The notes under the pieces were generated by a model. It worked only from the letters and a program-made list of their open reading frames with translations, did not search any database and was not told the DNA's origin. A stretch of DNA of 64,000 bases from an uncultured Kangiella sp. (GTDB taxonomy: Bacteria; Pseudomonadota; Gammaproteobacteria; Enterobacterales; Kangiellaceae), in the NCBI GenBank assembly GCA_950096615.1, contig CATNCP010000008.1, positions 1 to 64,000 on the forward strand, in the 5' to 3' direction. Shown here one piece after another: positions 16,241-25,663 of the stretch; position 1 is the stretch's first letter; every line of letters begins with the position of its first letter. The translations under genes and the position numbers were made by a program.

Positions 16241-17281
16241 ATGACAAAAGATAGACGACAATTAGCGCTAAAAGAATGGTCACAGCAGCAAATAGCGCTG
16301 TTGAAGACCGATGGAGCTGACGCAGACCTTGATCTGACTTGGCAAATGGTCTCTGGCGATGCCAGTTTTAGGCGCTATTTCCGATGGTCTCAAGATAACG
16401 GAAATAGCTGGATAGCGGTTGATGCGCCGCCCGAGCATGAAAATAGTCGCCAGTTCGTTAAGGTTGCTCAATTACTGGAAAGTGTGAATGCGCCCAGAGT
16501 CTTAGCCAAAGACTTTGAGCAAGGCTTTATGCTACTGAGCGACTTAGGCAACCAGCTTTATCTTCCTTTGCTAAAAGAGGCTCAGGAAAGCGGTAATATC
16601 GACCTTGCTGATGACTTGTATCACCGCGCTATCGATAGCCTAGAAAAAATGCAGGAAGTATCAGCGAGTTCACTGCCTGACTATGATGAAGCGATGCTCC
16701 GCGCTGAAATGGAGCTTTTTCGCGACTGGTTCTTGAAAAAGCATTTAGGGCTGGAGCTGTCAGTGGTTGAGAATCGATTACTGGATACGACATTTGAGCA
16801 TTTAATAGACAGTGCGCATGCTCAACCACAGGTTTTTGTTCATCGGGACTACCATTCTAGAAATATCATGGATTGTAAGGATACTAACCAACCTGGCATC
16901 ATTGACTTTCAAGACGCGGTGCGTGGGCCTTTGACCTATGATTTATTATCGTTGCTAAGGGATTGTTATATCCAGTGGACGCCTGAACAGGTGGATAAGT
17001 GGATTGGGTATTACATCAAGCAATCGCCAGCGGTGTTAGATAAAGAGCAGTTTACACAGTGGTTCGATTGGATGGGGTTGCAGCGCCATATCAAAGTAGC
17101 CGGAATCTTTTGTCGCTTAAATTATCGTGATGGAAAGGCCGATTACTTGAAAGACATACCTTTAACCCTCACTTATATCCTTCAGCAAGCTGAAAAATAC
17201 CCTGCCATGTCCGAATTTCATCAATGGCTTGAACAGAAGGTAATGCCTCTTTTTGAAGAAAAGCAGGCGCAACTGTCATGA
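16241..17281 (+). CDS. amgK: Anomeric MurNAc/GlcNAc kinase
   Basis: Cytosolic sugar kinase of the aminoglycoside-phosphotransferase fold. It phosphorylates N-acetylmuramate at the anomeric position in the cell-wall recycling route that bypasses early MurA-dependent steps. The 346-aa product has the catalytic loop HRDYHSRNIM near residue 204 and the metal-binding DFQDA near 226. Its identity rests on fold plus context: its stop overlaps the murU start by 4 nt and the pair lies divergent from lptD, as in Pseudomonas. Annotation by similarity alone would give only phosphotransferase. Confidence 0.9.
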   Translation: MTKDRRQLALKEWSQQQIALLKTDGADADLDLTWQMVSGDASFRRYFRWSQDNGNSWIAVDAPPEHENSRQFVKVAQLLESVNAPRVLAKDFEQGFMLLSDLGNQLYLPLLKEAQESGNIDLADDLYHRAIDSLEKMQEVSASSLPDYDEAMLRAEMELFRDWFLKKHLGLELSVVENRLLDTTFEHLIDSAHAQPQVFVHRDYHSRNIMDCKDTNQPGIIDFQDAVRGPLTYDLLSLLRDCYIQWTPEQVDKWIGYYIKQSPAVLDKEQFTQWFDWMGLQRHIKVAGIFCRLNYRDGKADYLKDIPLTLTYILQQAEKYPAMSEFHQWLEQKVMPLFEEKQAQLS

Positions 17282-17976
17282 AAGCTATGATTTTGGCAGC
17301 GGGTCGCGGTGAACGTATGCGTCCATTAACGGACCGTCACCCGAAGCCACTGCTTAAAGTCGATGGTCGAGCGCTTATTGAGTGGCACATCGAAGCTTTA
17401 AAAGAAGCGGGTATTAAAGAAATATTGATCAACACTTCGTGGCTGGGTGAGCAAATCCCTGAATATTTAGGTGATGGTGCTTACTGGGGAGTGAACTTAA
17501 CCTTTTCACACGAGCCACAAGCATTAGAAACTGCTGGTGGTATTCGAAAAGCTCTGGAGTTTTTCGGTGATGCTCCCTTTATTGTGGTCAACGGCGATGT
17601 CTGGTCTGATTTTAGCTATGAAGGTTTACTCGATAAGCCCTCAAAGTTAGCACATATTGTTTTGGTGCCTAATCCTGAACATAATCCCCAAGGTGACTTT
17701 TTGCTCCGAGAGGATGGTTTGGTAGTCGCAGAAGGCGAGTCGTGTGCAACTTTTTCAGGGATTGGAGTTTATCAGCCTGAAGTATTTAAAGATTTACCCA
17801 TGGATGAGCCTTATCCTTTAGCGCCAGTGTTGAGAGAGCTAATGGTGGAGGCTGAAGTGACGGGCGAATTATATGATGGGCGTTGGTATGACATTGGCAC
17901 GCCGGAACGATTAGAGGCGTTAAATTTGAGCTTTCAGAGGCGCATTAAAACAATTGAGTACGATGGAAAATTGTAA
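17278..17976 (+). CDS. murU: N-acetylmuramate alpha-1-phosphate uridylyltransferase
   Basis: Nucleotidyltransferase that makes UDP-MurNAc from MurNAc-1-phosphate, closing the AmgK/MurU recycling route. The 232-aa protein begins with the signature MILAAGRGERMRPLTDRHPK, followed by PLLKVDGRALIEWHIE. VNGDVW near residue 103 supplies the metal-binding Asp, and GTPERLE closes the domain. There is no C-terminal hexapeptide-repeat domain, in agreement with MurU and against GlmU. It overlaps amgK by ATGA, so the two are translationally coupled. Confidence 0.92.
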   Translation: MKAMILAAGRGERMRPLTDRHPKPLLKVDGRALIEWHIEALKEAGIKEILINTSWLGEQIPEYLGDGAYWGVNLTFSHEPQALETAGGIRKALEFFGDAPFIVVNGDVWSDFSYEGLLDKPSKLAHIVLVPNPEHNPQGDFLLREDGLVVAEGESCATFSGIGVYQPEVFKDLPMDEPYPLAPVLRELMVEAEVTGELYDGRWYDIGTPERLEALNLSFQRRIKTIEYDGKL

Positions 17977-18005
17977 CTCTTAACAAAAAGCGGTGAATTA
18001 AAAGA

Positions 18006-18830
18006 ATGAGCTGGTTTGGTAAAGTTATCGGTGGTGTTTTAGGTTTCTCGCTAGCGGGAGGCCCGATTGGCGCGATTATTGGCGCTGTGCTTGGCCACCA
18101 ACTGGATAAAAAAACAGAAGATTACCAAGAGCGTTATGCGCCAGGTGATCAAGAGCGTGTGCAGGCGGCGTTTTTTACGGCAACTTTCTCCGTTATGGGG
18201 CATATTGCGAAGGCTGATGGAAAGGTGACGCAAAACGAAATACGTCATGCAGAAAATGTTATGCAGCGCATGGGCTTGGATCAAGACGCACGAAAGTTTG
18301 CGATTGATTTGTTTCAGCAAGGAAAAGCCAGCGACTTCGATCTGGAAGCGGTTTTGAGGCAGTTTAAGCAGGAATGCCAGCGGCGTCGTAACTTGATGCA
18401 GATGTTCCTTGAAGTACAAATTACTATGGCGCTTGCTGACGGCACCATTCATAATCATGAGCGAGCTATACTGCACCGAGTTGGTAAGCACTTAGGCTTT
18501 GCTGGCTTTATGATTGACCAGTTGATCAAGATGGTGCAGGCGCAACAAGGTTTTCATCGTCACTCCCAAGGGCACGCTGGAGGTCATGGCGGCACTTACC
18601 AAGAAGCACCGAGTGGCCCAAGTGTTGAACAAGCCTACCAAGTGCTGGGCGTGAAGAGTTCCGATGATGAAAAGACGGTCAAGCGTGCCTATCGTCGATT
18701 AATGTCGCAGCATCATCCTGATAAACTGGTGGCGAAAGGTTTGCCGGAAGAAATGATTAAGATGGCGACGGAGAAAACGCAGGAGATTAAATCTGCGTAT
18801 GAGTTGATTAAAAAAAGCAAAAACTGGTAG
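18006..18830 (+). CDS. djlA: Membrane-anchored DnaK co-chaperone DjlA
   Basis: Inner-membrane J-domain protein that stimulates DnaK. The 274-aa product has a glycine-rich N-terminal membrane segment (GGVLGFSLAGGPIGAIIGAV), a TerB-like helical domain (about residues 55-180, with HIAKADGKVT and ALADGTIHNHE), a His/Gly-rich linker (HRHSQGHAGGHGG) and a C-terminal J domain with HPD at 237-239. It lies 29 nt after murU in the conserved lptD-djlA neighbourhood. Confidence 0.95.
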   Translation: MSWFGKVIGGVLGFSLAGGPIGAIIGAVLGHQLDKKTEDYQERYAPGDQERVQAAFFTATFSVMGHIAKADGKVTQNEIRHAENVMQRMGLDQDARKFAIDLFQQGKASDFDLEAVLRQFKQECQRRRNLMQMFLEVQITMALADGTIHNHERAILHRVGKHLGFAGFMIDQLIKMVQAQQGFHRHSQGHAGGHGGTYQEAPSGPSVEQAYQVLGVKSSDDEKTVKRAYRRLMSQHHPDKLVAKGLPEEMIKMATEKTQEIKSAYELIKKSKNW

Positions 18831-18938
18831 CTGAGCTAGTTGGTAAAACTACTGCGCTTTCTTCGCTCGTGACGTTTTACGAGCATAATAAAATGATTAT
18901 TGAGTAGCGTTAAAAAACTTAAAAGTATAGAGATTAGA

Positions 18939-19571
18939 ATGAATAAAGAATTGATGGTAAAGCAAATCGCGGTGATGCTGGAAATGCAGCATGCCATGAA
19001 CACTAAAGTTCATGAGAAATGGTTCGATCAAAATTACGAGTGGTATCGTGCGATTTGGATCGAGTGTGCGGAGATGCTTGAGCATCATGGCTGGAAGTGG
19101 TGGAAACATCAGACGCCTGACGTTGAGCAAGTAAAAATGGAGTTGGTGGATATTTTCCACTTTGGCTTAAGCTCAAGAATTGATGGTGAACTTTCGTTTG
19201 ACGAAATCGCGGAAGAACTCGCAGGCGAAATGTTAGAGCCGGTAGTTAAAGATGACTTTAAGCAAACCCTAGAAGTTTTAGCTGGGCAGGCTGTAATGTA
19301 TCAGCATTTTGATGGCGCGAGTTTTGCAGGTTGCATGGAGCAAATAGAGATGCCATTCGAAGAGCTGTTCAAAAGTTATGTTGGTAAAAATACGCTTAAC
19401 TTTTTCCGTCAAGATAACGGTTATAAAGACGGGACTTATATCAAAGAGTGGGACGGCCTTGAAGATAACGAAGTGCTGGTTGAAATTTTAGAAAAGCTAG
19501 ATCCAAAACACGAAGAGTTTAAGAATCAGGTTTACAAAGGCTTAGCTGATCGTTATTCAACGTTAAAATAA
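18939..19571 (+). CDS. Dimeric (all-alpha) dUTP diphosphatase
   Basis: Predicted to hydrolyse dUTP to dUMP, keeping uracil out of DNA and feeding thymidylate synthesis. The 210-aa product carries the all-alpha NTP pyrophosphohydrolase metal motif: Glu42 and Glu45 (ECAE), then 22 residues later Glu68 and Asp71 (ELVD, in ELVDIFHFGLS). It has the EMLEHHGWKWWK segment typical of the dUTPase_2 family. I used ATG at 18939; a TTG 39 nt upstream is a poor alternative. This family is unrelated to the trimeric Dut, which is missing from its usual place between coaBC and algC. The gene probably fills that role. Confidence 0.85.
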   Translation: MNKELMVKQIAVMLEMQHAMNTKVHEKWFDQNYEWYRAIWIECAEMLEHHGWKWWKHQTPDVEQVKMELVDIFHFGLSSRIDGELSFDEIAEELAGEMLEPVVKDDFKQTLEVLAGQAVMYQHFDGASFAGCMEQIEMPFEELFKSYVGKNTLNFFRQDNGYKDGTYIKEWDGLEDNEVLVEILEKLDPKHEEFKNQVYKGLADRYSTLK

Positions 19572-19600
19572 TTAAAACTGAATACTATACTGGAGAAACT

Positions 19601-19888
19601 ATGTCTAAAGAAGCAATGTCTCAAGGTACGCATAAAGTTGTTTTAAAAGGATATGGCGATTTAGAGAAAGGGAAATACTATATTGAGCACGAATTAGCTG
19701 AGCTATTTGGTGTTGATCAAAAAGTAGCGAAAAGGTTACTAGAGCTATCGTCGGAAGAACCACGCAGAGTAAAAGAGGGCGTGGACTCCAAAACGGCTGA
19801 ACGTTATTTAAAAGCACTAAAAGCGACTGGCGCTAAAGGCGAAGTGATTGATACGCGCTTTGACTTTAGCGGCTTATCCATAGAGTAA
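19601..19888 (+). CDS. Small protein resembling the L7/L12 C-terminal domain
   Basis: Unassigned 95-aa protein. Residues about 38-82 (VDQKVAKRLLELSSEEPRRV, then KEGVDSKTAERYLKALKATG and AKGEVI) follow the pattern of the ribosomal L7/L12 C-terminal domain: helix, P-x-x-V-K-E-G-V turn, helix with A-E...K..L.A.GA, final strand. The first 37 residues would supply the leading strand and helix. A good GGAGAA ribosome site precedes the ATG. It lies 29 nt after the dUTPase gene and 12 nt before the sirtuin gene, so all three are likely cotranscribed. It may bind a partner through the L7/L12-like surface; no function is known to me. Confidence 0.8.
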   Translation: MSKEAMSQGTHKVVLKGYGDLEKGKYYIEHELAELFGVDQKVAKRLLELSSEEPRRVKEGVDSKTAERYLKALKATGAKGEVIDTRFDFSGLSIE

Positions 19889-19900
19889 TCGACCTTCGAT

Positions 19901-20650
19901 ATGGATATCGAACCTGAAGTTTTAGCCTTAATTCAACGCGCTAAACGCGTGACCATTCTTACCGGCGCTGGAGTCTCTGCGGAATCTGGCGTCGCTACTT
20001 TTAGATCCTACAAAGAAGAAACCAAGGAAAGCCTCTGGAGCCAATATGATCCACAAAAGATGGCGAGTATTGATGGTTTCCTAGAAAACCCAGACCGAGT
20101 CTGGCAATGGTATCAGTGGCGACGTAATGAGCTTAAAAGCAAAGAACCAAACGATGCCCACAAAGCGATTGCTAAGTGGCAACAGTCTAAATCTCTTGGT
20201 TTAAAGGAACAAAACGTCACATTAATTACGCAAAATGTCGATGGCTTACATCAAGCCGGTGGTTCCAAAGATGTCATCGAACTACACGGCAATATCTGGC
20301 GTAACCACTGCCTGCAATGTCGCGCAGAATATAACGGTGACGTTGATGGAGTTGAGAGTGTTATTGAATGCCCAGAATGTGGTGGACAAATACGCCCCTC
20401 AGTTGTCTGGTTCGGCGAAGCCTTACCCGAACACGCCTGGCGCGATGCTGAAAGCGCCTCTTACTCCTGCGATCTATTTTTATCCGTTGGAACTTCCAGC
20501 CAAGTTTATCCAGCCGCAGGTCTCGCCGCGCTCGCCAAAAGCCAAGGAGCGACTGTGGTAGAAATTAACCCAGAACCGACAGAGAGTTCGATAATTGATT
20601 ACACGATAGCGATCGTGGCTTCACAATTTTTCGGAGGCTTGCGTCGATGA
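19901..20650 (+). CDS. cobB: NAD-dependent protein deacylase (sirtuin)
   Basis: Sirtuin that removes acyl groups from lysines using NAD. The 249-aa protein has the NAD motif GAGVSAESG at residues 22-30, TQNVDGLHQAG, and the catalytic His129 in ELHG. The structural zinc site is complete with Cys137 and Cys140 (CLQC) and Cys157 and Cys160 (CPEC). RPSVVWFGE follows. The Tyr/Arg pair that marks class III desuccinylases is not evident to me, so substrate preference is open. It overlaps the next gene by 4 nt. Confidence 0.92.
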   Translation: MDIEPEVLALIQRAKRVTILTGAGVSAESGVATFRSYKEETKESLWSQYDPQKMASIDGFLENPDRVWQWYQWRRNELKSKEPNDAHKAIAKWQQSKSLGLKEQNVTLITQNVDGLHQAGGSKDVIELHGNIWRNHCLQCRAEYNGDVDGVESVIECPECGGQIRPSVVWFGEALPEHAWRDAESASYSCDLFLSVGTSSQVYPAAGLAALAKSQGATVVEINPEPTESSIIDYTIAIVASQFFGGLRR

Positions 20651-21510
20651 GGGGAGCACTTGTAGTTAGCTTATTCTTAATAGGTTTAATCAGTGCTTTT
20701 TTGTGGAGTAATTATGGTAGCGGAAAAGTAAGTGGCGGTGAGGACGAACTAACTAGCAATAAATCAATCACATTTAATGAAAGCAATGAAAGGCCGCTGG
20801 TCCCAGAAAGTAGAGAGGATGTCAGTCACCCCGAAATTTCTAAAACTGAGCTGATACCTGACAAGAATAAAATGCATAATATTGCCGGAAAGCAATACAT
20901 CTTAGGGCAAGACTGTGCATACGATATTGCACAAAACGTATATGAAATGATTGAGAACGACCTTAGAGGAAAAGCATGGTTAGAGGATAGAGGGTATCAT
21001 TTGTTTTATCACAGTAGCGAAATATCGAGTTATCAAAGCTTTGATAAGAAAACGTTAGATTCGTTGGCAGAAAATGGAAATCCTGTTGCAATGAGTCGAG
21101 TCGCTATTAACCACTTATTCGATGAAAATGATGACGGGCAATCATATGTTGCCGCATTAGATAGTATGTTTTTAGAAACAGGAAATTTTGCAGCTCTAAA
21201 TCTTTTAACTATGAATTTTGACTTTATTGATATTCCGTTACAAGAAAAGATGAATTGGTTGGCTCTAAAAAAAGAGCTTCATGGGCTAGACATTTTTGGC
21301 TACAGTAGCATTGGGTTGCCAAGCTTGACTGAAAAAAATAAACTTTGGGCAAAAGAAAAAATAAAAGAAATTGACCTTTATAGAACCGAGCATGGGTTAG
21401 CCCGAATTCCTAAGAATCCTCTACCTCAAGATTTGATTCGTGAAATAGATGTATATAAAGAATTTGTATCACAGGAAGATGAATTGAGGATGTGGGGGGA
21501 GTGTCCATAA
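20647..21510 (+). CDS. Unknown membrane-anchored protein
   Basis: Protein of 287 aa that I cannot assign. An N-terminal hydrophobic segment (VVSLFLIGLISAFLW) could be an uncleaved anchor. A low-complexity polar linker of about 65 residues follows, then a mostly helical domain from LGQDCAYDIA to the end (WGECP). The only two cysteines of that domain are near its ends and could pair outside the cytoplasm. Short helical units such as NGNPVAMSRVAINHLFDEND recall Sel1/TPR repeats. Its sequence is more AT-rich than the upstream sirtuin gene. The ATGA overlap with that gene indicates coupling, though no shared job is obvious. Confidence 0.75.
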   Translation: MRGALVVSLFLIGLISAFLWSNYGSGKVSGGEDELTSNKSITFNESNERPLVPESREDVSHPEISKTELIPDKNKMHNIAGKQYILGQDCAYDIAQNVYEMIENDLRGKAWLEDRGYHLFYHSSEISSYQSFDKKTLDSLAENGNPVAMSRVAINHLFDENDDGQSYVAALDSMFLETGNFAALNLLTMNFDFIDIPLQEKMNWLALKKELHGLDIFGYSSIGLPSLTEKNKLWAKEKIKEIDLYRTEHGLARIPKNPLPQDLIREIDVYKEFVSQEDELRMWGECP

Positions 21511-21540
21511 CCCTAACTCTTCGGAAAGGGGCAGGGTTAT
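21507..21540. repeat. Inverted repeat between convergent genes
   Basis: An 8-bp perfect stem (ATAACCCT with AGGGTTAT) encloses an 18-nt loop between the convergent 20647-21510 gene and purC. It lacks a T run on both strands, so a factor-independent terminator is doubtful, but its position fits transcription-end structure. Confidence 0.45.
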
Positions 21541-21552
21541 GGGGGCTAACGC

Positions 21553-22659
21553 TTAATCAACCAACTTAAATTCGTCTTTTAAGATTTGGGTGATTTCTGC
21601 TTTGGGGTTGTCTGACAATTCGATTTTCTGGCCAGTAATCTTTTCGGCAATATCTGTGTAGGTTTTTGACAGATTCATCAGGGCTTCTGTTGGTAGGGCA
21701 TTGTCGCGAGCGAGGGCTTGGCGTTCGTCCATACGATCTTTGTTTAACAGAATGTCTGAGTCTTCAAAGTGATTCAGTAAGAACTGGCGGAAGCCTTCTT
21801 TTGAGTTTTCGACCACTTTGCCGTTTTCGCGAAACGCTGAACCATCCCAAATGCGTGATGAGTCTGGTGTGCCCACTTCGTCCATGTAGATCAATTTTTC
21901 GTTGCCGTCTTTGCTTTTGACGTAACCAAATTCAAACTTGGTATCGACAAACATTTGGTCAAGCTTGGCCAGTTCGTCGCTGATCAGGTCGAAACCTTCT
22001 TTCAGTAGCTTTTCGTATAAGTCGATATCGTTTTTGTTACGGAACGCGAAGGCTTGGTAGTTATCTTCGATGTTCTTACGAGTGACATTGACGTCGTCGG
22101 CTTCTGGGACGCCAGGGATGTCTTTTAAGATGCCTTTGGTTGATGGTGTGATTAAGAGCTCATCAAGCTTTTGGTCTTTTTCTAGACCATCAGGGAGGCG
22201 GATACCGCAAAACTCACGTTCGCCCTTGGCGTAGGCGCGCCACATGGAGCCTGTGATGTATTGGCGAGCAATCGCTTCGATCTTAACGGGCTTGGCTTTT
22301 TGCACGATCCACACAAAAGGGTGTGGGATTTCAAGGATGTGGCTGTCTGCTAGGCCATTCTCGCGGAAAAGTTTAAACCAGTGGTTGGAGATAGCGTTTA
22401 AGGCTGCACCTTTGCCCGGTACGCCGTTCATGCCACCTTCGCCATGCCAGATAGCGTCGAACGCTGAGATGCGGTCGCTAATGACCATGATCGCTAGCGG
22501 TGTGTCCGCAGCTACGTCATAGCCACGCTCTTTGATCAAACGTGCGCTATCTTCTTCGGTTAACCAGTATACCGAGCGGACTTTACCGCTGTGAACCGGT
22601 TGGTTGGTACGGATCGGGAGATCGTCATTAACGGCTAAAACTTTATCAGCAAGGCTCAT
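21553..22659 (-). CDS. purC: Phosphoribosylaminoimidazole-succinocarboxamide synthase
   Basis: SAICAR synthase of purine biosynthesis: it joins aspartate to CAIR with ATP. At 368 aa it is the long form seen in several marine gammaproteobacteria, not the roughly 237-aa E. coli type. Visible motifs are [11 protein letters not shown] near the N-terminus, [13 protein letters not shown], the [14 protein letters not shown] segment, and [16 protein letters not shown] with the metal-binding Glu/Asp. It is transcribed alone, convergent with the preceding gene and divergent from acnA. Confidence 0.95.
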   Translation of the reverse strand: MSLADKVLAVNDDLPIRTNQPVHSGKVRSVYWLTEEDSARLIKERGYDVAADTPLAIMVISDRISAFDAIWHGEGGMNGVPGKGAALNAISNHWFKLFRENGLADSHILEIPHPFVWIVQKAKPVKIEAIARQYITGSMWRAYAKGEREFCGIRLPDGLEKDQKLDELLITPSTKGILKDIPGVPEADDVNVTRKNIEDNYQAFAFRNKNDIDLYEKLLKEGFDLISDELAKLDQMFVDTKFEFGYVKSKDGNEKLIYMDEVGTPDSSRIWDGSAFRENGKVVENSKEGFRQFLLNHFEDSDILLNKDRMDERQALARDNALPTEALMNLSKTYTDIAEKITGQKIELSDNPKAEITQILKDEFKLVD

Positions 22660-22936
22660 GGATGTGACCTATTGTGTCGTGCAGTTAAATTCAAAGAGTT
22701 ACGGCGTTGTATGGCAACACCCGTTGAATCAAATATAGGTGCGAAATGATACCAGAATTGGTGAATTTCTCCACGCTTTGCATGAGTTTTGGGCAATTTT
22801 ACAGGATCTTAACGGTCTAAGTTTTAAGTTGTTGATTAACTGATGTATAGTGAAGAGTAGCGTGAAAATAGTTTAATCCATTGATTTTGTTATTGTAATA
22901 AAGAATGGTAATCAAAATTTAATCTAAAGGGAGCCC

Positions 22937-25648
22937 ATGATGAGCGAAGAGGTTATTGATTGTAAGAAGTCGTTATCCGTTGGTGGTAAGGATTTCGACA
23001 TTTGGAGCCTGCGAGACTTACAAGAGCAGGGGCATGCCATCAAGAAGATGCCGTTTTCTATACGCATTCTTCTAGAGAACGCACTAAGAAACCATGACGG
23101 ACTGGGCGTGACCAGCGAGCATGTGGATACTTTGTTGCAATGGAAGCCAAATCCCGAGAAAAAAGAAGTTCCTTATAAGCCTGCACGTGTCTTGATGCAG
23201 GATTTTACCGGCGTACCGGCGGTTGTCGACTTGGCATCCGTTCGTGCCGAAGCGGCCAAACATGGCGTCGAAGGTTCAAAAGTAAATCCATTAATTCCTG
23301 TGGACTTGGTCATTGACCACTCAGTGCAAGTTGATTTCTATGGCGATAAAGACTCTTTGGATAAAAATATCCAAATGGAGTATGAGCGTAATGAAGAGCG
23401 TTATCAGTTTTTGAAGTGGGCTCAGACGGCCTTTAATAACTTTACTGTAGTGCCGCCGGGCATGGGTATTTGTCACCAAGTTAACCTAGAGTATTTAGCG
23501 CAGGGTATTGTCGAACGTGATGGCGCTTTATTCCCAGATACGTTGGTGGGTACTGACTCACACACGCCAATGGTTAATGGTATTGGTGTTGTCGGCTGGG
23601 GCGTTGGTGGTATTGAAGCCGAGGCCGCGATTCTTGGTCAGCCAATCTTCTTTATTATGCCGGAAGTGGTTGGCTTGAAGCTGACGGGTAAATTGCCAAT
23701 GGGCACCACAGCGACGGATATGGTGCTAACCATTACCGAGCTGCTGCGTAAGCATGGCGTGGTAGGTAAGTTTGTCGAAGTATTTGGTGAAGGTTTGGAT
23801 CACTTAACGGTAACCGACCGTGCGACTATCTCGAACATGTCGCCTGAGTTTGGTTGTACCGTGACTTACTTCCCTATTGATGATCGTACTTTGGACTACA
23901 TGCGTGATACGAATCGTAGCAAAGAAACGATTGAGCGTGTTGAGGCTTATACTAAGAACAACATGTTGTGGCGCGAAAATGAAGAAGACATCGAATACAG
24001 CAGTGTGGTGGAGCTGGATCTAAACTCAGTTGTACCAACAGCGTCTGGGCCAAAACGTCCACAAGATAAAATTGCTATCAGCAATTTAAAAGCACAGTTT
24101 AAATCGTTGATGGAGTTGAATTATAGCCGTGGTTATCAGCCGCTTGAAGATCGTAGCCCAGCGGATAACGATAACGGTTTATTGAAAACGATTAAGGTGG
24201 ATGATAAAGATAGCGATCAAGATTACGAGCTACACGATGGCTCGATTTCGATTGCGGCGATTACCTCTTGTACCAATACGTCGAATCCAAGCGTCATGTT
24301 GGGCGCTGGTTTGGTGGCGAAAAAGGCCAACGAACTAGGCTTAACCGTTAAGCCTTGGGTTAAAACCTCTTTGGCGCCTGGCTCAAAAGTTGTTACTGAT
24401 TATCTGGAAAATTCAGGTCTACTGGATGATCTGGAAGCGTTAGATTTCTTCCTAGTCGGTTATGGTTGTACTTCGTGCATCGGTAACTCAGGGCCACTTC
24501 CTGATGCTATTGGTGATGCCGTGGTTAAAAACGATTTGGTGGTGGCTTCGGTACTATCGGGGAACCGCAACTTCGAAGCGCGTGTTCACCCAGACGTGAA
24601 GATGAACTTCTTGATGTCGCCAATGTTAGTCGTTGTTTACGCACTAGCTGGTCGTGTTGATATCGACTTTGATCAAGAGCCTGTGGCGCATACGCCAGAC
24701 GGAAAACCAGTTTACTTTAAGGATTTATGGCCAAGTAATGAAGAAATCCAAGAGATCATGAACAAGGTTCTGACTCCTGCGGATTTCGCGAAAAACTACG
24801 GCAAGATCTTTGATGGTAACGAACAGTGGCGTGATATGGAGGTGTCGACTGATAAGGTGTATCAGTGGGACGATTCTTCGACTTACATTAAGCAGGCACC
24901 TTTCTTCCAAGGCTTGAAGCCGGAAGTTGAACAGCCGAAAGATATTGAGGGCGCTAGTGTGTTATTAAAACTAGGCGACTCGATTACTACCGACCACATT
25001 TCTCCAGCGGGTGGCTTCTCAGAAAGTTCTCCAGCGGGGCAGTATTTAAAAGGTCGCGGTATTGAAACTCGAATGTTCAACTCGTACGGTTCGCGTCGTG
25101 GTAACGACGAAGTGATGGTGCGTGGTACTTTTGCTAACGTTCGTATCAAGAACCAGTTAGTGGATAAAGAGGGTGGTTACACTCGCTATATTCCGACGGG
25201 CGATACCATGACGGTGTTTGATGCTTCGCAAAAATACCAAGCAGAAGGTACGCCGCTCATTGTGTTGGCGGGTAAAGAGTACGGTAGTGGTTCATCGCGT
25301 GACTGGGCAGCTAAAGGTACGACGTTGCTCGGTATTAAAGCGGTTATTGCTGAAAGCTACGAGCGTATTCACCGTAGTAACTTAGTCGGCATGGGCGTGT
25401 TACCGCTCGAGTTTGTCGATGGCGAAGATGCTGAAACCCTTGGCTTAAGCGGGGATGAAAGCTTCACCATTAAAGGCATTTCAGACGGCCTTGAAGTTAA
25501 TCAAACTTTTGAGGTTGAGGCGAAAAGCAGCGACGGTAAAACTAAAATCTTTAAAGCGCTATCTCGTTTAGACTCTAAAGTTGAACTGGAATACTACAAG
25601 AACGGCGGTATTCTTCACTATGTGTTAAGAGACTTTATTAACGCCTAA
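22937..25648 (+). CDS. acnA: Aconitate hydratase A
   Basis: TCA-cycle [4Fe-4S] enzyme that isomerises citrate and isocitrate. The 903-aa length and N-terminal LSVGGKDFDIWSLRDL mark the AcnA/IRP1 type. The cluster ligands are Cys445 (SCTNTSNPS) and Cys511 and Cys514 (YGCTSCIGNSG). The C-terminal swivel domain carries GSRRGNDEVM, GKEYGSGSSRDW and AESYERIHRSNL. Two consecutive ATGs begin the gene; the second, at 22940, has the better 6-nt spacing from GGGAG. An MFS permease gene follows after 15 nt. Confidence 0.97.
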   Translation: MMSEEVIDCKKSLSVGGKDFDIWSLRDLQEQGHAIKKMPFSIRILLENALRNHDGLGVTSEHVDTLLQWKPNPEKKEVPYKPARVLMQDFTGVPAVVDLASVRAEAAKHGVEGSKVNPLIPVDLVIDHSVQVDFYGDKDSLDKNIQMEYERNEERYQFLKWAQTAFNNFTVVPPGMGICHQVNLEYLAQGIVERDGALFPDTLVGTDSHTPMVNGIGVVGWGVGGIEAEAAILGQPIFFIMPEVVGLKLTGKLPMGTTATDMVLTITELLRKHGVVGKFVEVFGEGLDHLTVTDRATISNMSPEFGCTVTYFPIDDRTLDYMRDTNRSKETIERVEAYTKNNMLWRENEEDIEYSSVVELDLNSVVPTASGPKRPQDKIAISNLKAQFKSLMELNYSRGYQPLEDRSPADNDNGLLKTIKVDDKDSDQDYELHDGSISIAAITSCTNTSNPSVMLGAGLVAKKANELGLTVKPWVKTSLAPGSKVVTDYLENSGLLDDLEALDFFLVGYGCTSCIGNSGPLPDAIGDAVVKNDLVVASVLSGNRNFEARVHPDVKMNFLMSPMLVVVYALAGRVDIDFDQEPVAHTPDGKPVYFKDLWPSNEEIQEIMNKVLTPADFAKNYGKIFDGNEQWRDMEVSTDKVYQWDDSSTYIKQAPFFQGLKPEVEQPKDIEGASVLLKLGDSITTDHISPAGGFSESSPAGQYLKGRGIETRMFNSYGSRRGNDEVMVRGTFANVRIKNQLVDKEGGYTRYIPTGDTMTVFDASQKYQAEGTPLIVLAGKEYGSGSSRDWAAKGTTLLGIKAVIAESYERIHRSNLVGMGVLPLEFVDGEDAETLGLSGDESFTIKGISDGLEVNQTFEVEAKSSDGKTKIFKALSRLDSKVELEYYKNGGILHYVLRDFINA

Positions 25649-25663
25649 GCGGAGAATTACTGA

